DNA of 64,000 nt, from the NCBI GenBank assembly GCA_049317525.1, contig JBMOIC010000015.1:1-64000 (forward strand), read 5' to 3'. Of this stretch, positions 27,169 through 37,533 are shown in pieces. Numbering within the stretch: position 1 is the stretch's first letter; every line of letters begins with the position of its first letter. The notes under the pieces were generated by a model, which saw only the letters and a program-made list of their open reading frames with translations, did not search any database and was not told the origin of the DNA. This DNA is from UBA961 sp049317525 (GTDB lineage Bacteria; Bacteroidota; Ignavibacteria; Kapaibacteriales; UBA961). A program made the position numbers and the translations under genes.

Positions 27169-28272
27169 CTATAGTTCTAGCAATTCTTTAGTTGCTTTTG
27201 TTAACAATTCGATTCCATTTTTATGCACAACAATATCGTCTTCAATCCTAACCCCAAATTTGCCAGGTAAATAAATGCCAGGCTCTATTGTAATAACTGC
27301 ATTTTCGGGAATCAAACCTTTTTCATTTCGCCATGATATTGCCGGTGATTCATGTACTTCTATTCCTAGGCCATGCCCTAAAGAATGTTGAAAATAATCA
27401 CCATAACCAGCAGCAACAATTTTATCTCTTGCAATTGCATCTAACTCTTTTCCAGAAATTCCTGGTTTTGCATATGCATTTGCAGCTTCTACACAATGTG
27501 CTATTAATGAATATACTTCTTTTTGTTCTTTATTTGCCTTTCCTACCATTACAGAACGTGTCATATCGGATGCAAATCCTTCGACATAAAAACCAAAATC
27601 GAATGTAATCATATCTCCATTTTTCAATTTTTTATCGGTAGCTCTTCCGTGAGGCATTGCACTTCTAAGTCCTGATACTACTATAATATCAAAAGATTCT
27701 TTTTCAGCTCCTCTTTTACGGCCTTGATACACGATTTCTGTTGCTAAATCTGCTTCTGATATTCCTGGTTTTACTAATGTAATGATATGATTAAATACTT
27801 CTGTAGTTATATCAGCTGCTTTTCTGATAAGATTAATTTCTTCTTCAGTTTTAGAAATTGTCACTTCTTGCGCTATACCATTTGCTTTAACCAATTTTAT
27901 TGGTGCAAGAAGTTTTCTTAATTGCATTGTAGTTGCATAAGACATTTTATCTGATTCGAAGCCTATGTTTTTAGCATCATCTAATAATCCTTCTTTTGCA
28001 ATAAAAGCATAAGGATCTCTTGTTATATAGGTAGCAAGTCCTTTTACTTTAAACAATTGATGCTGAATTTGCTCTGCATATAAATCATTTGTTAGGAATA
28101 ATACTTTTTTAGATGTTATGCATACTGTTGCATAAGAGCCAGAAAAATTTGTCAAATAACGTATTGTTGGCAAATGGTTAATAAGTAAACAGTCTATACC
28201 TTTCTTTTGTAAAGACAATCTTATCTGCTGAATTCTGTGTTCAGCTCCTTGTATCAATGCTTTATTATCCAT
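27169..28272 (-). CDS. M24 family metallopeptidase (Xaa-Pro aminopeptidase-like)
   Basis: The 367-residue protein has an N-terminal creatinase-like domain (about 1-130) and a C-terminal pita-bread domain. All five metal ligands are present: Asp in TFDFGFYV, Asp in ASDMTRS, His in SLGHGLGIEVHESP, Glu in TIEPGIYLP and Glu in VRIEDDIVV. The His of GLRSAMPHGRAT, typical of proline-specific members, is also kept. It would remove an N-terminal residue before proline or split X-Pro dipeptides in the cytoplasm. It lies 50 bp after the beta-CASP hydrolase gene in the same run. Confidence 0.93.
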   Translation of the reverse strand: MDNKALIQGAEHRIQQIRLSLQKKGIDCLLINHLPTIRYLTNFSGSYATVCITSKKVLFLTNDLYAEQIQHQLFKVKGLATYITRDPYAFIAKEGLLDDAKNIGFESDKMSYATTMQLRKLLAPIKLVKANGIAQEVTISKTEEEINLIRKAADITTEVFNHIITLVKPGISEADLATEIVYQGRKRGAEKESFDIIVVSGLRSAMPHGRATDKKLKNGDMITFDFGFYVEGFASDMTRSVMVGKANKEQKEVYSLIAHCVEAANAYAKPGISGKELDAIARDKIVAAGYGDYFQHSLGHGLGIEVHESPAISWRNEKGLIPENAVITIEPGIYLPGKFGVRIEDDIVVHKNGIELLTKATKELLEL

Positions 28273-28322
28273 ATAAAAACGAGTATAATCTTTAGCAATA
28301 ATTATTTGTATTCTAATGAATA

Positions 28323-29705
28323 CTATATAGTTACGATATCACCTTTGGCTGGTATCATGATATCAGCAAATCCTTTTTCAACTAGAGATTGTTTTAGTAT
28401 TTCTTGTGATTTGATTTCTCCGTGCACCAAAAATACTTTTTTTACGGCAGATATATTTCTGTTTGATAGATATTCTATTAATCCTGCATGATCTGCATGC
28501 CCGCTTAAGCCATGTAATTGCCTTACAGATGCATTAACTGTATAATAATCTCCCATTAATCTTACTCTTTTTTCGCCATCAGCAATTTTACGTCCTAAAG
28601 TATAAGGCGCATTATAACCTAAAAACAGAATAGTTGTATTTGGTTTTCTTATCGAATGTATCAAATGATGAACAACTCTTCCGGATTCGCACATACCACT
28701 TCCTGCAATAATTATTGCTGGTTTACCCGATCTATTGATTTTCTTAGATTCAACAACATCTTTAACATATTTGATACCAGGAAAAGAGAATAAATCATCA
28801 TCTCTATAGAGGATTTTTCTGGTTTGCTCATCAAAACATTCTGGGTGCAAGCGGAATACTCCTGTTGCATTGATTGCTAATGGGCTATCAACAAAAACAT
28901 CTATCTTTGGCATTAATCCTCTATTGTATAGATTATTCATATACCACACCAATTCTTGAGTTCTTCCTACGCTAAAAGCTGGAATTATTAATTTTCCTCT
29001 TTTCTCTACAACATCATGGATAATATCTAATAATTCAGCTTCGATATCCCCTTCATTTTCATGGTAACGCCCTCCATATGTAGATTCACTTATAATATAA
29101 TCTACATCCCCAATATGAACTGGATCTCTTAAAATTGGCCTATTGGCTCTTCCAAGATCTCCAGTGAACATCATTTTCTTTGTAATTCCATCTTCTTGCC
29201 ATTCTATTAATACGATCGCAGAACCTAGTAGATGCCCTGCATCATAGAATGTAAAAAAGACACCTGGCACTGGTTCAAATTTCTTTTCATACGCAATTCC
29301 ATTAAATAATGATAGAGCATCTGCAACATCATCTATCGTATATAAAGGTTCTATATATTCACCTTTATGTTCTAATAAATGCTTGGCATCTTTCATTTGA
29401 ATCATTGCGCTATCTGCAAGCATTACAGAGCACAGATCTCTGGTTGCAAAAGTAGAGTAGATTGTCCCTGAAAATCCATGTTTTACCAATGTTGGTATAT
29501 TTCCTGCATGATCAATATGTGCATGTGAAAGTACTAATGCATCTATACTTTTAGCATCCCAATGAATATTCCTATTTATTCTTGAAGCTTCTTCTCTTCG
29601 GCCTTGATATAATCCGCAATCCAACAGAATTTTATAGCCATGTATTGTTAATAAATGTTGTGATCCCGTAACTGTTTGAGCCGCTCCATAAAATTCTATA
29701 TTCAT
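28323..29705 (-). CDS. Metallo-beta-lactamase/beta-CASP RNA-processing hydrolase
   Basis: The 460-residue protein has a metallo-beta-lactamase core with HAHIDHAGNIP near 60, later zinc ligands in YDAGHLLGS and GDLGR, a beta-CASP insert (about 210-370, with SVGRTQELVW and GSGMCESGRVVHHL) and a C-terminal RMMBL segment (HGLSGHADHAG and VFLVHGE). Proteins of this build (CPSF73/YSH1-like exonucleases, RNase J relatives) are zinc-dependent nucleases, mostly on RNA. Length and motifs match the bacterial YSH1-type group rather than RNase J. It follows lepB by 14 bp. Confidence 0.93.
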   Translation of the reverse strand: MNIEFYGAAQTVTGSQHLLTIHGYKILLDCGLYQGRREEASRINRNIHWDAKSIDALVLSHAHIDHAGNIPTLVKHGFSGTIYSTFATRDLCSVMLADSAMIQMKDAKHLLEHKGEYIEPLYTIDDVADALSLFNGIAYEKKFEPVPGVFFTFYDAGHLLGSAIVLIEWQEDGITKKMMFTGDLGRANRPILRDPVHIGDVDYIISESTYGGRYHENEGDIEAELLDIIHDVVEKRGKLIIPAFSVGRTQELVWYMNNLYNRGLMPKIDVFVDSPLAINATGVFRLHPECFDEQTRKILYRDDDLFSFPGIKYVKDVVESKKINRSGKPAIIIAGSGMCESGRVVHHLIHSIRKPNTTILFLGYNAPYTLGRKIADGEKRVRLMGDYYTVNASVRQLHGLSGHADHAGLIEYLSNRNISAVKKVFLVHGEIKSQEILKQSLVEKGFADIMIPAKGDIVTI

Positions 29706-29719
29706 AATTTTTTCCTTTT

Positions 29720-30370
29720 TTACTGTATAAAATATCCTAATCTAGAAGTATTTTTTGACCAACATATCATAATTGGCTTTCCCATTATTGATTCTTCTTG
29801 TATAAGACCCCAAAACCTAGAATCAAAACTTTGCTCAGAATTATCACCAAGCACAAAATAGTAATTATGCTGAACGATATATTCTTTATTCATCAATGAT
29901 TGTAATCCTTGTTTACTATCATCAACGATAAATTGCTTCCAAGCAAGATCATTTTTGTCTAGCTTCATTCCTTTATATGGGATAATCTGATTGTTTGTTG
30001 GATTAATATCTCCAGGACCATATGCTATTCTTTTTACGAAATATACTGTTTCTGATATAGGTGGAAAATCTTTTAAAGCTATTGCAGGAGCTTTAAAAAC
30101 AATGATATCATTTTTTTTAGGTGTATTCCAAGTAATTCTTAAGTTCTGTGGAATTGTAATGCCTAAAATTTCCCCTGAAACACCAAAAGAGAAAGCCATT
30201 TTACTTACTACAATCATATCTTCTTTTTGCAATATAGGTTTCATAGACTCTGATGGAACATTGTATAATTCTGCAAAGCTTAGCCGTATAATAATTGCAA
30301 AAAGCAATGCTATTATGATACCCCAAAACACATCTTTCCATTCAAACAATTGTTGTTTTTGATTATCCAT
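29720..30370 (-). CDS. lepB: Signal peptidase I
   Basis: The 216-residue enzyme has one N-terminal transmembrane segment (about 13-34) and the S26 catalytic pair: Ser in YNVPSESMKPIL near residue 39 and Lys in VYFVKRIAYGPGD. The C-terminal box VLGDNSEQSFDSRFWG is also present. It cleaves signal peptides of exported proteins on the outer face of the inner membrane, the first step for the many secreted proteins in this window. Its first 8 bases overlap the end of selD. Confidence 0.95.
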   Translation of the reverse strand: MDNQKQQLFEWKDVFWGIIIALLFAIIIRLSFAELYNVPSESMKPILQKEDMIVVSKMAFSFGVSGEILGITIPQNLRITWNTPKKNDIIVFKAPAIALKDFPPISETVYFVKRIAYGPGDINPTNNQIIPYKGMKLDKNDLAWKQFIVDDSKQGLQSLMNKEYIVQHNYYFVLGDNSEQSFDSRFWGLIQEESIMGKPIMICWSKNTSRLGYFIQ

Positions 30371-31412
30371 TAGATACTCTAACTGTAAATGGACCTTTCT
30401 GCTCCATATATCCTATTGATTGCATCGATACTGATGGAAAATTCTTTTGAAATAATTCTTTTACTTCATTTTGGGCAGATGGAGAAACAGAAATCAATAA
30501 TCCACCACTTGTTTGGGGGTCTGCAAGAACTACTTTTTGAAAATCTGTGAGTGGTGCGATTGTATTTCCATAACTATTCCAATTTCTATGAGTACCTCCA
30601 GGAATAGAATCTTGTTCAAAGTACCATGCTAAATCTGGCATTAATGGGATAGTAGTAAAATCTACATGTGCAGACAAATTACTACCAGTGCACATTTCAG
30701 AAAGATGTCCTAATAATCCAAAACCTGTTATATCAGTCATAGCATGAACTTGTGAAATACCAGATAATTCTTCACCAATTTTATTTAATTGCATCATCTG
30801 TTTAGCAGCTAATCCTCTATGTTCTGTCTTTAAAATTCCTTTTTTTTCTGCAGTAGTATAAATTCCTATACCCAATGGTTTTGTTAAAAACAGAATATCC
30901 CCTAATTGTGCTGTACTATTTTGTTTTAATCTAGTTATTTCAACTAATCCATTAACTGCCAATCCAAAAATTGGTTCTGGTGAATCTATGCTATGTCCAC
31001 CGGCCAAAGGAATTCCAGCTTCTTTACAAATTTCTCTACTGCCCTCAATTACTTTTCTTGCTATTTCTGGAGACAAGATATTGATTGGCCACCCTAAAAT
31101 TGCAATTGCCAAGCTTGGTTTTCCACCCATTGCATAGATATCACTTATTGCATTTGCAGATGCTATCTTTCCAAATTCATATGGATCATCTACAATTGGC
31201 ATAAAAAAATCAGTTGTACTGATTAATGCCATTCCATTTCCTAAATCATATACAGCAGCATCATCTCTAGAACTATTACCTACAAGCAAATTTTTATTAT
31301 CAGGTTTTGCTTCATTTGTTGATAAAATAATATCTAGAACAGACGGCGATATTTTACATCCACATCCTGCGCCATGACTATATTGTGTTAAACGTATAGG
31401 AGTTTCATTCAT
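30363..31412 (-). CDS. selD: Selenide, water dikinase
   Basis: The 349-residue protein makes selenophosphate from selenide and ATP, the selenium donor for selenocysteine or selenouridine. The catalytic Cys17 and Lys20 are in SHGAGCGCK, at the same numbers as in E. coli SelD. The glycine-rich PurM-like domains follow, with GNGMALISTTDFF, AGGHSIDSPEP, TDITGFGLLGH and ADPQTSGGLL. Cys17 is coded as cysteine, not selenocysteine. No selA, selB, selU/ybbB or selenoprotein gene is visible in the window, so the use of the product is not shown. It overlaps lepB by 8 bases and follows the double-OmpA gene by 9. Confidence 0.97.
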   Translation of the reverse strand: MNETPIRLTQYSHGAGCGCKISPSVLDIILSTNEAKPDNKNLLVGNSSRDDAAVYDLGNGMALISTTDFFMPIVDDPYEFGKIASANAISDIYAMGGKPSLAIAILGWPINILSPEIARKVIEGSREICKEAGIPLAGGHSIDSPEPIFGLAVNGLVEITRLKQNSTAQLGDILFLTKPLGIGIYTTAEKKGILKTEHRGLAAKQMMQLNKIGEELSGISQVHAMTDITGFGLLGHLSEMCTGSNLSAHVDFTTIPLMPDLAWYFEQDSIPGGTHRNWNSYGNTIAPLTDFQKVVLADPQTSGGLLISVSPSAQNEVKELFQKNFPSVSMQSIGYMEQKGPFTVRVSNG

Positions 31413-31421
31413 AGATTATTT

Positions 31422-33590
31422 TTACTCGGAATTTTTCCAGCTTCTGATGATTTCAATTTGAACTGTTCTACTTAAAAATCTACTTTCTGGTAATTCGTGA
31501 GAAGGAATACCTGGGGGAAGTTTAGAAGAACCAACTCCGTCAATTTGCACAATATTGGAATTAGGTCTTATTTTTCTAATAAAATCGCTAACTGTTTTTG
31601 CTCTTGATTTTGACAGTCTATTATTAGTTATTGGATTTCCTAGATTATCGGAATAGCCTATAATACTAATGGTGGCATCATCTTCTAAATTACTTATAAA
31701 TTTACTAATTGATGCCTTAGCTGCCTCATTCAATGTTGATTTTAACACTCCAAAATGCATTAAAGATAAACGTTGTACAGCATAATTTGTGGTATCTCTA
31801 TCAATTGGAATTTCTACAACACTGGTATTAGATAATCCTTTTCTATCTTGCAGTGTTAAAGACGCTTGGAATATTGATGGTTCTCCTGAATTCATCAATG
31901 TGGCAATATTGGGTTCTAATGAATAGTCTACAATAGGAGCAATTCCTAATCCATTTGTATCAAGAATTTCATTATCTCCATATTCTGCATGTAATTGCCA
32001 TGTATTTATCCCTGTATTTGTACTGCCTTCTGGATTCAATTGTATGCTTTTTGGTGAATATTCTGTCAATTGTATATACCTTGTTCTAACTACAGGATTA
32101 AGTATAACATCATCATCTGTATATATTTCTACCCTTCTATTTTCTTCAAATCCTGCTTCTGTTTTTGATTGTGTAGGTGATTCTGGCATACAATTTTTTC
32201 CCATGGGATTAATTGTAATTCTTGATTGATCTATCAACCATATGCTCTCTAAATATTTCTTCACTGTCTGTGCTCTTTGCAATGCCAAATCACAATCAGA
32301 TTTTTCTGTAATCGGATCGGACATACTAGAGAGATTTATCGTAGCTTTCTCATTTTTTGACAATCTCTCTCCGATGATATTCAAGATATCTACATGCTGA
32401 AGTATCGAATTTGGTTCTAAACTATCAGAACTAAATCCTTCAGAAGATTCTAATTGATGATATCGTTCTGCTAATTCGGAGGAATGTGGTTTGAAAAACA
32501 CCAATGGCAAAATTGGAAATCCTTCTGTAACAAATTGTCCTTGCAAGGAAATAGCTTTTAGCTGTTGCGATTCAGAATCTTGGGTTGCATAAGCTAATAA
32601 ATTCACTGTAGGTGGTTTTGCGGGTGGAGGCGGTGGACTTCCAATGATTAAAGTATCTGTTCTTTTGATAATTTCTGTGTTTATAATTGCAGAAGAAGTT
32701 TCGGATATCTCTAAAGATTGCAGAGTAGATCCTTTCACTATTCTTTTTCCTATGAATTCAGGTCTTTTAACTTCTATGGTATCGATAAATATATCTTTTT
32801 TGAATTCTTCATCTTTTTTTGATTCTTTACCCCATCTTATTGAAACCGACAATGCTAAAGAAGACTGCTTCCAATCTGATGAACTTACCATTGAACTAAA
32901 TGGTAGCGTATAAGTTAATTCTGGTGATATTTTTACTTTATCTTTTAAAGTGATATCGTAACCAATACCTACTATCGATCCAAATTGTATTGGATTATGA
33001 TTTTGAATGGTTTGTTCATTAACAAATACTGTATCTCTTTTACCTGATGGGAATGTAATATTCGATGGTGAGATTAACGATGAAGATGCTGTCCAATGTG
33101 GATTAATCAAAAAGCCAATATTTGTTCCAGCATATATTCTTAGATCTCCAGTTTTCATTTGAAGAGCGATATTACTGGTAATATTATGTACTTGCATTGT
33201 TAAAGAATGATTTCTAACTAATGGTACAATTTGTCCTAATTCATTTACAGTTAGTGCTCTTCTATCTTCTGTTTCTAAGTTTCCATTGGCCATATTATAC
33301 GATAAAGTACTTAATAGTCCCCAATTATTTTTCATCCATTCAATCGATAAAAGTGGCCCGAATCCAAAACCTGAACCACTATTAAAAGAAGGACATGCTG
33401 GATCGTTTAAGCATTGCAAATTTCCATCGGTATTATGATGCACATACATTCCTTGCAATCCGAATCCATACCATAGCGGCAGTGATGTTTTTGCATCTGA
33501 TTCTTCCTGAGCTAATATATATGGATGGATATAAATCGATAAAAAAGCATGCAATAGAAAGGAAAGAAATATTCTTATTATCATGTACAT
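31422..33590 (-). CDS. Outer-membrane protein with two OmpA-like domains
   Basis: About 722 residues, starting at the ATG preceded by AAGGTGATTAT. A signal peptide (ending ILAQ) leads to an N-terminal beta-barrel-like region (about 30-260, YGFGLQGMYVHH ... PLLSIEWMKNNWG ... SIRWG). A central stretch holds a proline run (GSPPPPPAKPP). Next comes a first OmpA-like region (about 370-495, LVFFKPHSSELAERY ... ENRRVEIYTDDD), a beta-sandwich, and a second OmpA-like domain (about 610-715, LMHFGVLKSTLNEAAKASI ... IIGYSDNLGNP ... SRAKTVSDFI). OmpA domains bind peptidoglycan; two in one chain is unusual. It follows the SBBP-repeat gene by 10 bp. Confidence 0.82.
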   Translation of the reverse strand: MYMIIRIFLSFLLHAFLSIYIHPYILAQEESDAKTSLPLWYGFGLQGMYVHHNTDGNLQCLNDPACPSFNSGSGFGFGPLLSIEWMKNNWGLLSTLSYNMANGNLETEDRRALTVNELGQIVPLVRNHSLTMQVHNITSNIALQMKTGDLRIYAGTNIGFLINPHWTASSSLISPSNITFPSGKRDTVFVNEQTIQNHNPIQFGSIVGIGYDITLKDKVKISPELTYTLPFSSMVSSSDWKQSSLALSVSIRWGKESKKDEEFKKDIFIDTIEVKRPEFIGKRIVKGSTLQSLEISETSSAIINTEIIKRTDTLIIGSPPPPPAKPPTVNLLAYATQDSESQQLKAISLQGQFVTEGFPILPLVFFKPHSSELAERYHQLESSEGFSSDSLEPNSILQHVDILNIIGERLSKNEKATINLSSMSDPITEKSDCDLALQRAQTVKKYLESIWLIDQSRITINPMGKNCMPESPTQSKTEAGFEENRRVEIYTDDDVILNPVVRTRYIQLTEYSPKSIQLNPEGSTNTGINTWQLHAEYGDNEILDTNGLGIAPIVDYSLEPNIATLMNSGEPSIFQASLTLQDRKGLSNTSVVEIPIDRDTTNYAVQRLSLMHFGVLKSTLNEAAKASISKFISNLEDDATISIIGYSDNLGNPITNNRLSKSRAKTVSDFIRKIRPNSNIVQIDGVGSSKLPPGIPSHELPESRFLSRTVQIEIIRSWKNSE

Positions 33591-33600
33591 ATAATCACCT

Positions 33601-36600
33601 TCATCGTTGAATTGTGATGATACGTGAATCTGCATATTGTCCTGCTTTATAAAGAAGTATATATGTTCCCGACACCAAATTATCAGACTGAATCTGAACT
33701 TGATATACTCCTGGTTTATGATAAGGCAATTGAATATGCTGAATTTGCTCTCCTAACATTGAATACACGATAAATTCAACCGGCACTTGCTCTACTGTTG
33801 AATATTGTATGGAAATGTGCTCTTGTAATGGATTTCTTTCTACTGAATATAAAGTAGACACCATAGAATATATATTCAAGGTTGATAATTCACATCCATA
33901 AGGAAGCAATAAAATTGTATCAACCTTACCCGGATAAGCCGATATACATCTATCTGCTGCGAATACATTAGTTATTTTTACTTCTGGCTTTAGTGTAGCC
34001 CCAATAACAGAGCGATAATGAAGCTCTGCAAGCGGATTGAGGATGCCTTTGCAATTTGTTAATGTAATAATAAATGAGTCTATAGATTTTATCACAGATA
34101 CATCACAAGAAGAAGAAAGAACTGAATCTAAATGTAGAGAAGTTTTTTCTGGATATAGAGTAAATGTTACCGTTTTATTAGTTGAATTATTGAATAAGTT
34201 AATAGTATCTATTTCTACATATTGAATGATATTTTGTCCAGTAATAGCAGCATTTGTATCAGATTGATGCAAACTAACTATCATTGGATTTCCTATAACA
34301 TTCACCGTTATTCCTATAGAATCTTTGCCACCGCAAGAGTTCAATAAAGAATAAGACACAGTATAGGTGCCAGTTGTATCTCCAGCAAAATCTACAATAA
34401 AGTCAATGCTATCTTTTGGATAAATTGTTTGGGTAGGAGGATTAATGATAAATCTATTTGCGCCTCCATTAATTGATAATACTGTTGATACTCTGCTATT
34501 ATTTTTTACTTTAATATATCTTCTAGAAGCATCAAGCTGACATATAGACGTATCTGAAATTGGTATTATCTGTAGTTGAGGGCTTTCTACAGAAACAGTA
34601 AATGTACTATTTTTTATAATCGAACATTGATTTACAAACTGAACTGTGTATGAAAAATACTGTTGATTTACACTTCCTTTAAAATGCACAGGAAATAATA
34701 AAGTGTCTTTGCCATTTACTATCAAAGAATCTTGCAGAATAGAAAACAGAGGATTTATATTTGACAATATTTTCATCTGTAATGGAACATCTTCATTATT
34801 TATAATAGGAATATAAGCCCAAATAGAGTCCCCTGGGCAAACAGCCAAAGTATCTTGCAACTGATTAACAATTAACGAATTAGAATCTAATACATATACT
34901 ATTAATGAATCTGTATTTGTACATCGATTTGTATCGGTAATAGTGATATAATACTTTGTTGTTTTACTTGGTTGAACTAATATCTCATTACAAGTATCAC
35001 AAGATAATACAGCATCAGAAAACCATTTTACAGCTATAATTGAATCTTTAGATAGTATTCTTAAAGGAATGCTATCACCCGGACATATCACCCTTTCTTT
35101 TGATAATATCTGTATTAATGGTGAATCGAAAACTGTTATTTCTATCTGTTCAGATCCCGTACATCCACTTGCATCCATTACATCTACGGTATATAATCCT
35201 TTTTGATTAGCAATATATGTTGCTGAATTAGCACCAGATATGATCTCTCTATCTTTTCGCCATTGATATGATACAAAATTGTTTGACTTTGCGTCTAAGA
35301 GTACACTTCCACCTATACAGAATTTTACTGGACCAGTTGTTTTTATTTCGGGTCTTAAAGGTAATATCCCAACTTGAGCTTTTATGATAAATGCATCTCT
35401 CTTACTTGAAAGATTGGCATTGATTTCTGGTAAATCTTTAGATTCAGAATAACCCGAAACATATACAGCTCCAGTTTTATCTACTGTAATGCCTGCTCCA
35501 GCATCATCTAAACTTCCACCATAAAAACTAGAGAATACAAGGATATTACCAAGTGCTCCTAATTTTGCTATAAAACTTTCTTGATTTACAGAGCTTTTAT
35601 CAAATGCATCATCAGTAAATGGGAAATCCATCGAAGTTGTTGAACCAGTAAAGTATACTGCAGCGCATACATCTATACAAATAGAATGGACAATATCTTC
35701 TCCTTTACCACCAATAAAAGAAGAAAACTTTATCTGATTTTGATCTGTTATATCTGGCTTTATCTTCATGATAAAACCATCTGTTAATCCACCATTATAC
35801 GATGTATCAAAACTATTTGGGGTAGTAGGAAATGGGAATGGTACGATATTCTTATCCAAAGACAAAGTTCCATCTGAAGCCGTAGAACCTGATACAACAA
35901 TGGTATTTAGTACTTCATCATATACAATGCTTAAAGCTCTATCATCAGCAGAGCCAGCCAATAAAGTGCTATACAATAAAGAATCACCCAAAGGGCTCAT
36001 TTTTGCAATAAAACCATCGGCCCCACCACCTGGCAATTGTCTTAAAGAAAAAGGAGTAACTGGAAATGCTTGAGAATTTGTTTCACCAGCTATATATGCA
36101 TTTCCTTTAGAATCTATAGAAATACTATGCGGAGTATCATTACCATTACCTCCAATCAATGTAGCATATACCAAATCATTGATGCCATTTCCAATAGGAC
36201 TAATTTTAGCAATAAATCCATCTAATGCTCCGCCATTATAAGAAGTATCAAAAGCATTTTTTGTTTTAAGGAATGTATGCAGTTTATTTTGCAATGCCCC
36301 TGTAGATCCTGTTAGAAATACATCTCCTTTATAATCAACTGCAATGCTTCTGCCTACATCATCAGAGTTTCCTGTTAAAAATGTAGAATACAATAATTGC
36401 TTGCCATCTTTGCTTATTTTTAAAAAGAAGGCATCATCATCGCCAAATCCGCCTTTTTCTGATATAGATCCAATTGTAGTAGGAAAATCCGAAGAACTTG
36501 TTGTACCCGTAATATATGAATTACCTTCTAGGTCTACAGCAATTGCATATGCTTGGTCAAAAGCAGAACCACCAATAACTACAGCAAATATTTGTTTTTG

Positions 36601-37533
36601 TCCGGTTGAATCATATTTAGCAATAAAAATATCTCTAGCACCCTTAAATGGTGTAATATATGCCCCGATTGAAACTGGAAAATCTTTAGATGTTGTTTCA
36701 CCTGTGATATATATATTTCTACTTGTATCTAAAGCTATTGCATTTGCAGATTCATTTTCAGATCCGCCAATTAATATGGCATACTCTAATGGAATTGTGA
36801 GCTTTTGATCTATTTTATTCTGTGAATCGATTGATAATGAAAATGAAAGTGAATCTATTTTATTGAGTATCAATGGCATATAATCATGCCTATCATTCAC
36901 AAATAGTTTTGGAACTGCTATATGAGTTTTTATACCACCTGTATAGATAGTAATTCTTGATAATTCCTTTTCATAATGAACAGAATCTGCACCATAAAGA
37001 GAGATATTTGGCAAGGAATCATTAATCGAAGGGGTATGAATTATCCATGATAGAGCATTGTTGATATACTTAAAATTTATTCCTAAAGCAGCAGATTTCA
37101 ATGTTATATCATCACATACAGTCATTGATATAGTTTCATTTGTATGTTTAAAAGCTTGAATTGTTCCAACTTGCTGAATATCCTGTATATCATTGGTAAT
37201 GTCATTGCCATTATTATCAGTAAAAACAAGGGAAACAGCATATTTTTTTTTACTCTGTTTTCCTGAAGTTTCAGATATAATAGAGTGATGAATATCAAAC
37301 ATTAATCCTTGTTTAGTAAACCATAAGGATGTACTGGTATTAGTGGTATAACCATAAATAAAAGAAGGGTATTGTCCTGAATTTAGGACAATACCCCGAT
37401 ATATACCAGAGGCAGTACTCTTACTTTGTACAAGATTATATGCCTCTGTAATAGTACATGAAGCTATAAAAAAGAGCAGTAATATACTTGAATAGTATAT
37501 TCTGCACAAAGTGCCAAAAGGGCTGCAATTCAT
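33601..37533 (-). CDS. Secreted SBBP-repeat beta-propeller protein with T9SS sorting domain
   Basis: The 1310-residue protein is exported (signal peptide near 15-31). Residues 250-720 carry about eight SBBP-type repeats with the pattern A-x-D-x-x-G-N-x-Y-I-x-G-x-T-x-S-x-D-F-P (for example SYITGTTSSSDFPTT), predicted to form a beta-propeller. Then come Ig/PKD-like domains (YQWRKDREIISGANSATYIA; WFSDAVLSCDTC) and choice-of-anchor-like beta domains. The last about 80 residues form a T9SS type A domain (VERNPLQEHISIQY ... FIVYSMLGEQIQ ... SRIITIQR), where the usual PNP is RNP. Its likely role is at the cell surface. It is the first gene of the ten-gene minus-strand run. Confidence 0.88.
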   Translation of the reverse strand: MNCSPFGTLCRIYYSSILLLFFIASCTITEAYNLVQSKSTASGIYRGIVLNSGQYPSFIYGYTTNTSTSLWFTKQGLMFDIHHSIISETSGKQSKKKYAVSLVFTDNNGNDITNDIQDIQQVGTIQAFKHTNETISMTVCDDITLKSAALGINFKYINNALSWIIHTPSINDSLPNISLYGADSVHYEKELSRITIYTGGIKTHIAVPKLFVNDRHDYMPLILNKIDSLSFSLSIDSQNKIDQKLTIPLEYAILIGGSENESANAIALDTSRNIYITGETTSKDFPVSIGAYITPFKGARDIFIAKYDSTGQKQIFAVVIGGSAFDQAYAIAVDLEGNSYITGTTSSSDFPTTIGSISEKGGFGDDDAFFLKISKDGKQLLYSTFLTGNSDDVGRSIAVDYKGDVFLTGSTGALQNKLHTFLKTKNAFDTSYNGGALDGFIAKISPIGNGINDLVYATLIGGNGNDTPHSISIDSKGNAYIAGETNSQAFPVTPFSLRQLPGGGADGFIAKMSPLGDSLLYSTLLAGSADDRALSIVYDEVLNTIVVSGSTASDGTLSLDKNIVPFPFPTTPNSFDTSYNGGLTDGFIMKIKPDITDQNQIKFSSFIGGKGEDIVHSICIDVCAAVYFTGSTTSMDFPFTDDAFDKSSVNQESFIAKLGALGNILVFSSFYGGSLDDAGAGITVDKTGAVYVSGYSESKDLPEINANLSSKRDAFIIKAQVGILPLRPEIKTTGPVKFCIGGSVLLDAKSNNFVSYQWRKDREIISGANSATYIANQKGLYTVDVMDASGCTGSEQIEITVFDSPLIQILSKERVICPGDSIPLRILSKDSIIAVKWFSDAVLSCDTCNEILVQPSKTTKYYITITDTNRCTNTDSLIVYVLDSNSLIVNQLQDTLAVCPGDSIWAYIPIINNEDVPLQMKILSNINPLFSILQDSLIVNGKDTLLFPVHFKGSVNQQYFSYTVQFVNQCSIIKNSTFTVSVESPQLQIIPISDTSICQLDASRRYIKVKNNSRVSTVLSINGGANRFIINPPTQTIYPKDSIDFIVDFAGDTTGTYTVSYSLLNSCGGKDSIGITVNVIGNPMIVSLHQSDTNAAITGQNIIQYVEIDTINLFNNSTNKTVTFTLYPEKTSLHLDSVLSSSCDVSVIKSIDSFIITLTNCKGILNPLAELHYRSVIGATLKPEVKITNVFAADRCISAYPGKVDTILLLPYGCELSTLNIYSMVSTLYSVERNPLQEHISIQYSTVEQVPVEFIVYSMLGEQIQHIQLPYHKPGVYQVQIQSDNLVSGTYILLYKAGQYADSRIITIQR

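Noticed and set aside
30363..31412. Selenocysteine in SelD
   Set aside because: Both active-site positions in GAGCGCK are plain cysteine codons and there is no in-frame TGA.
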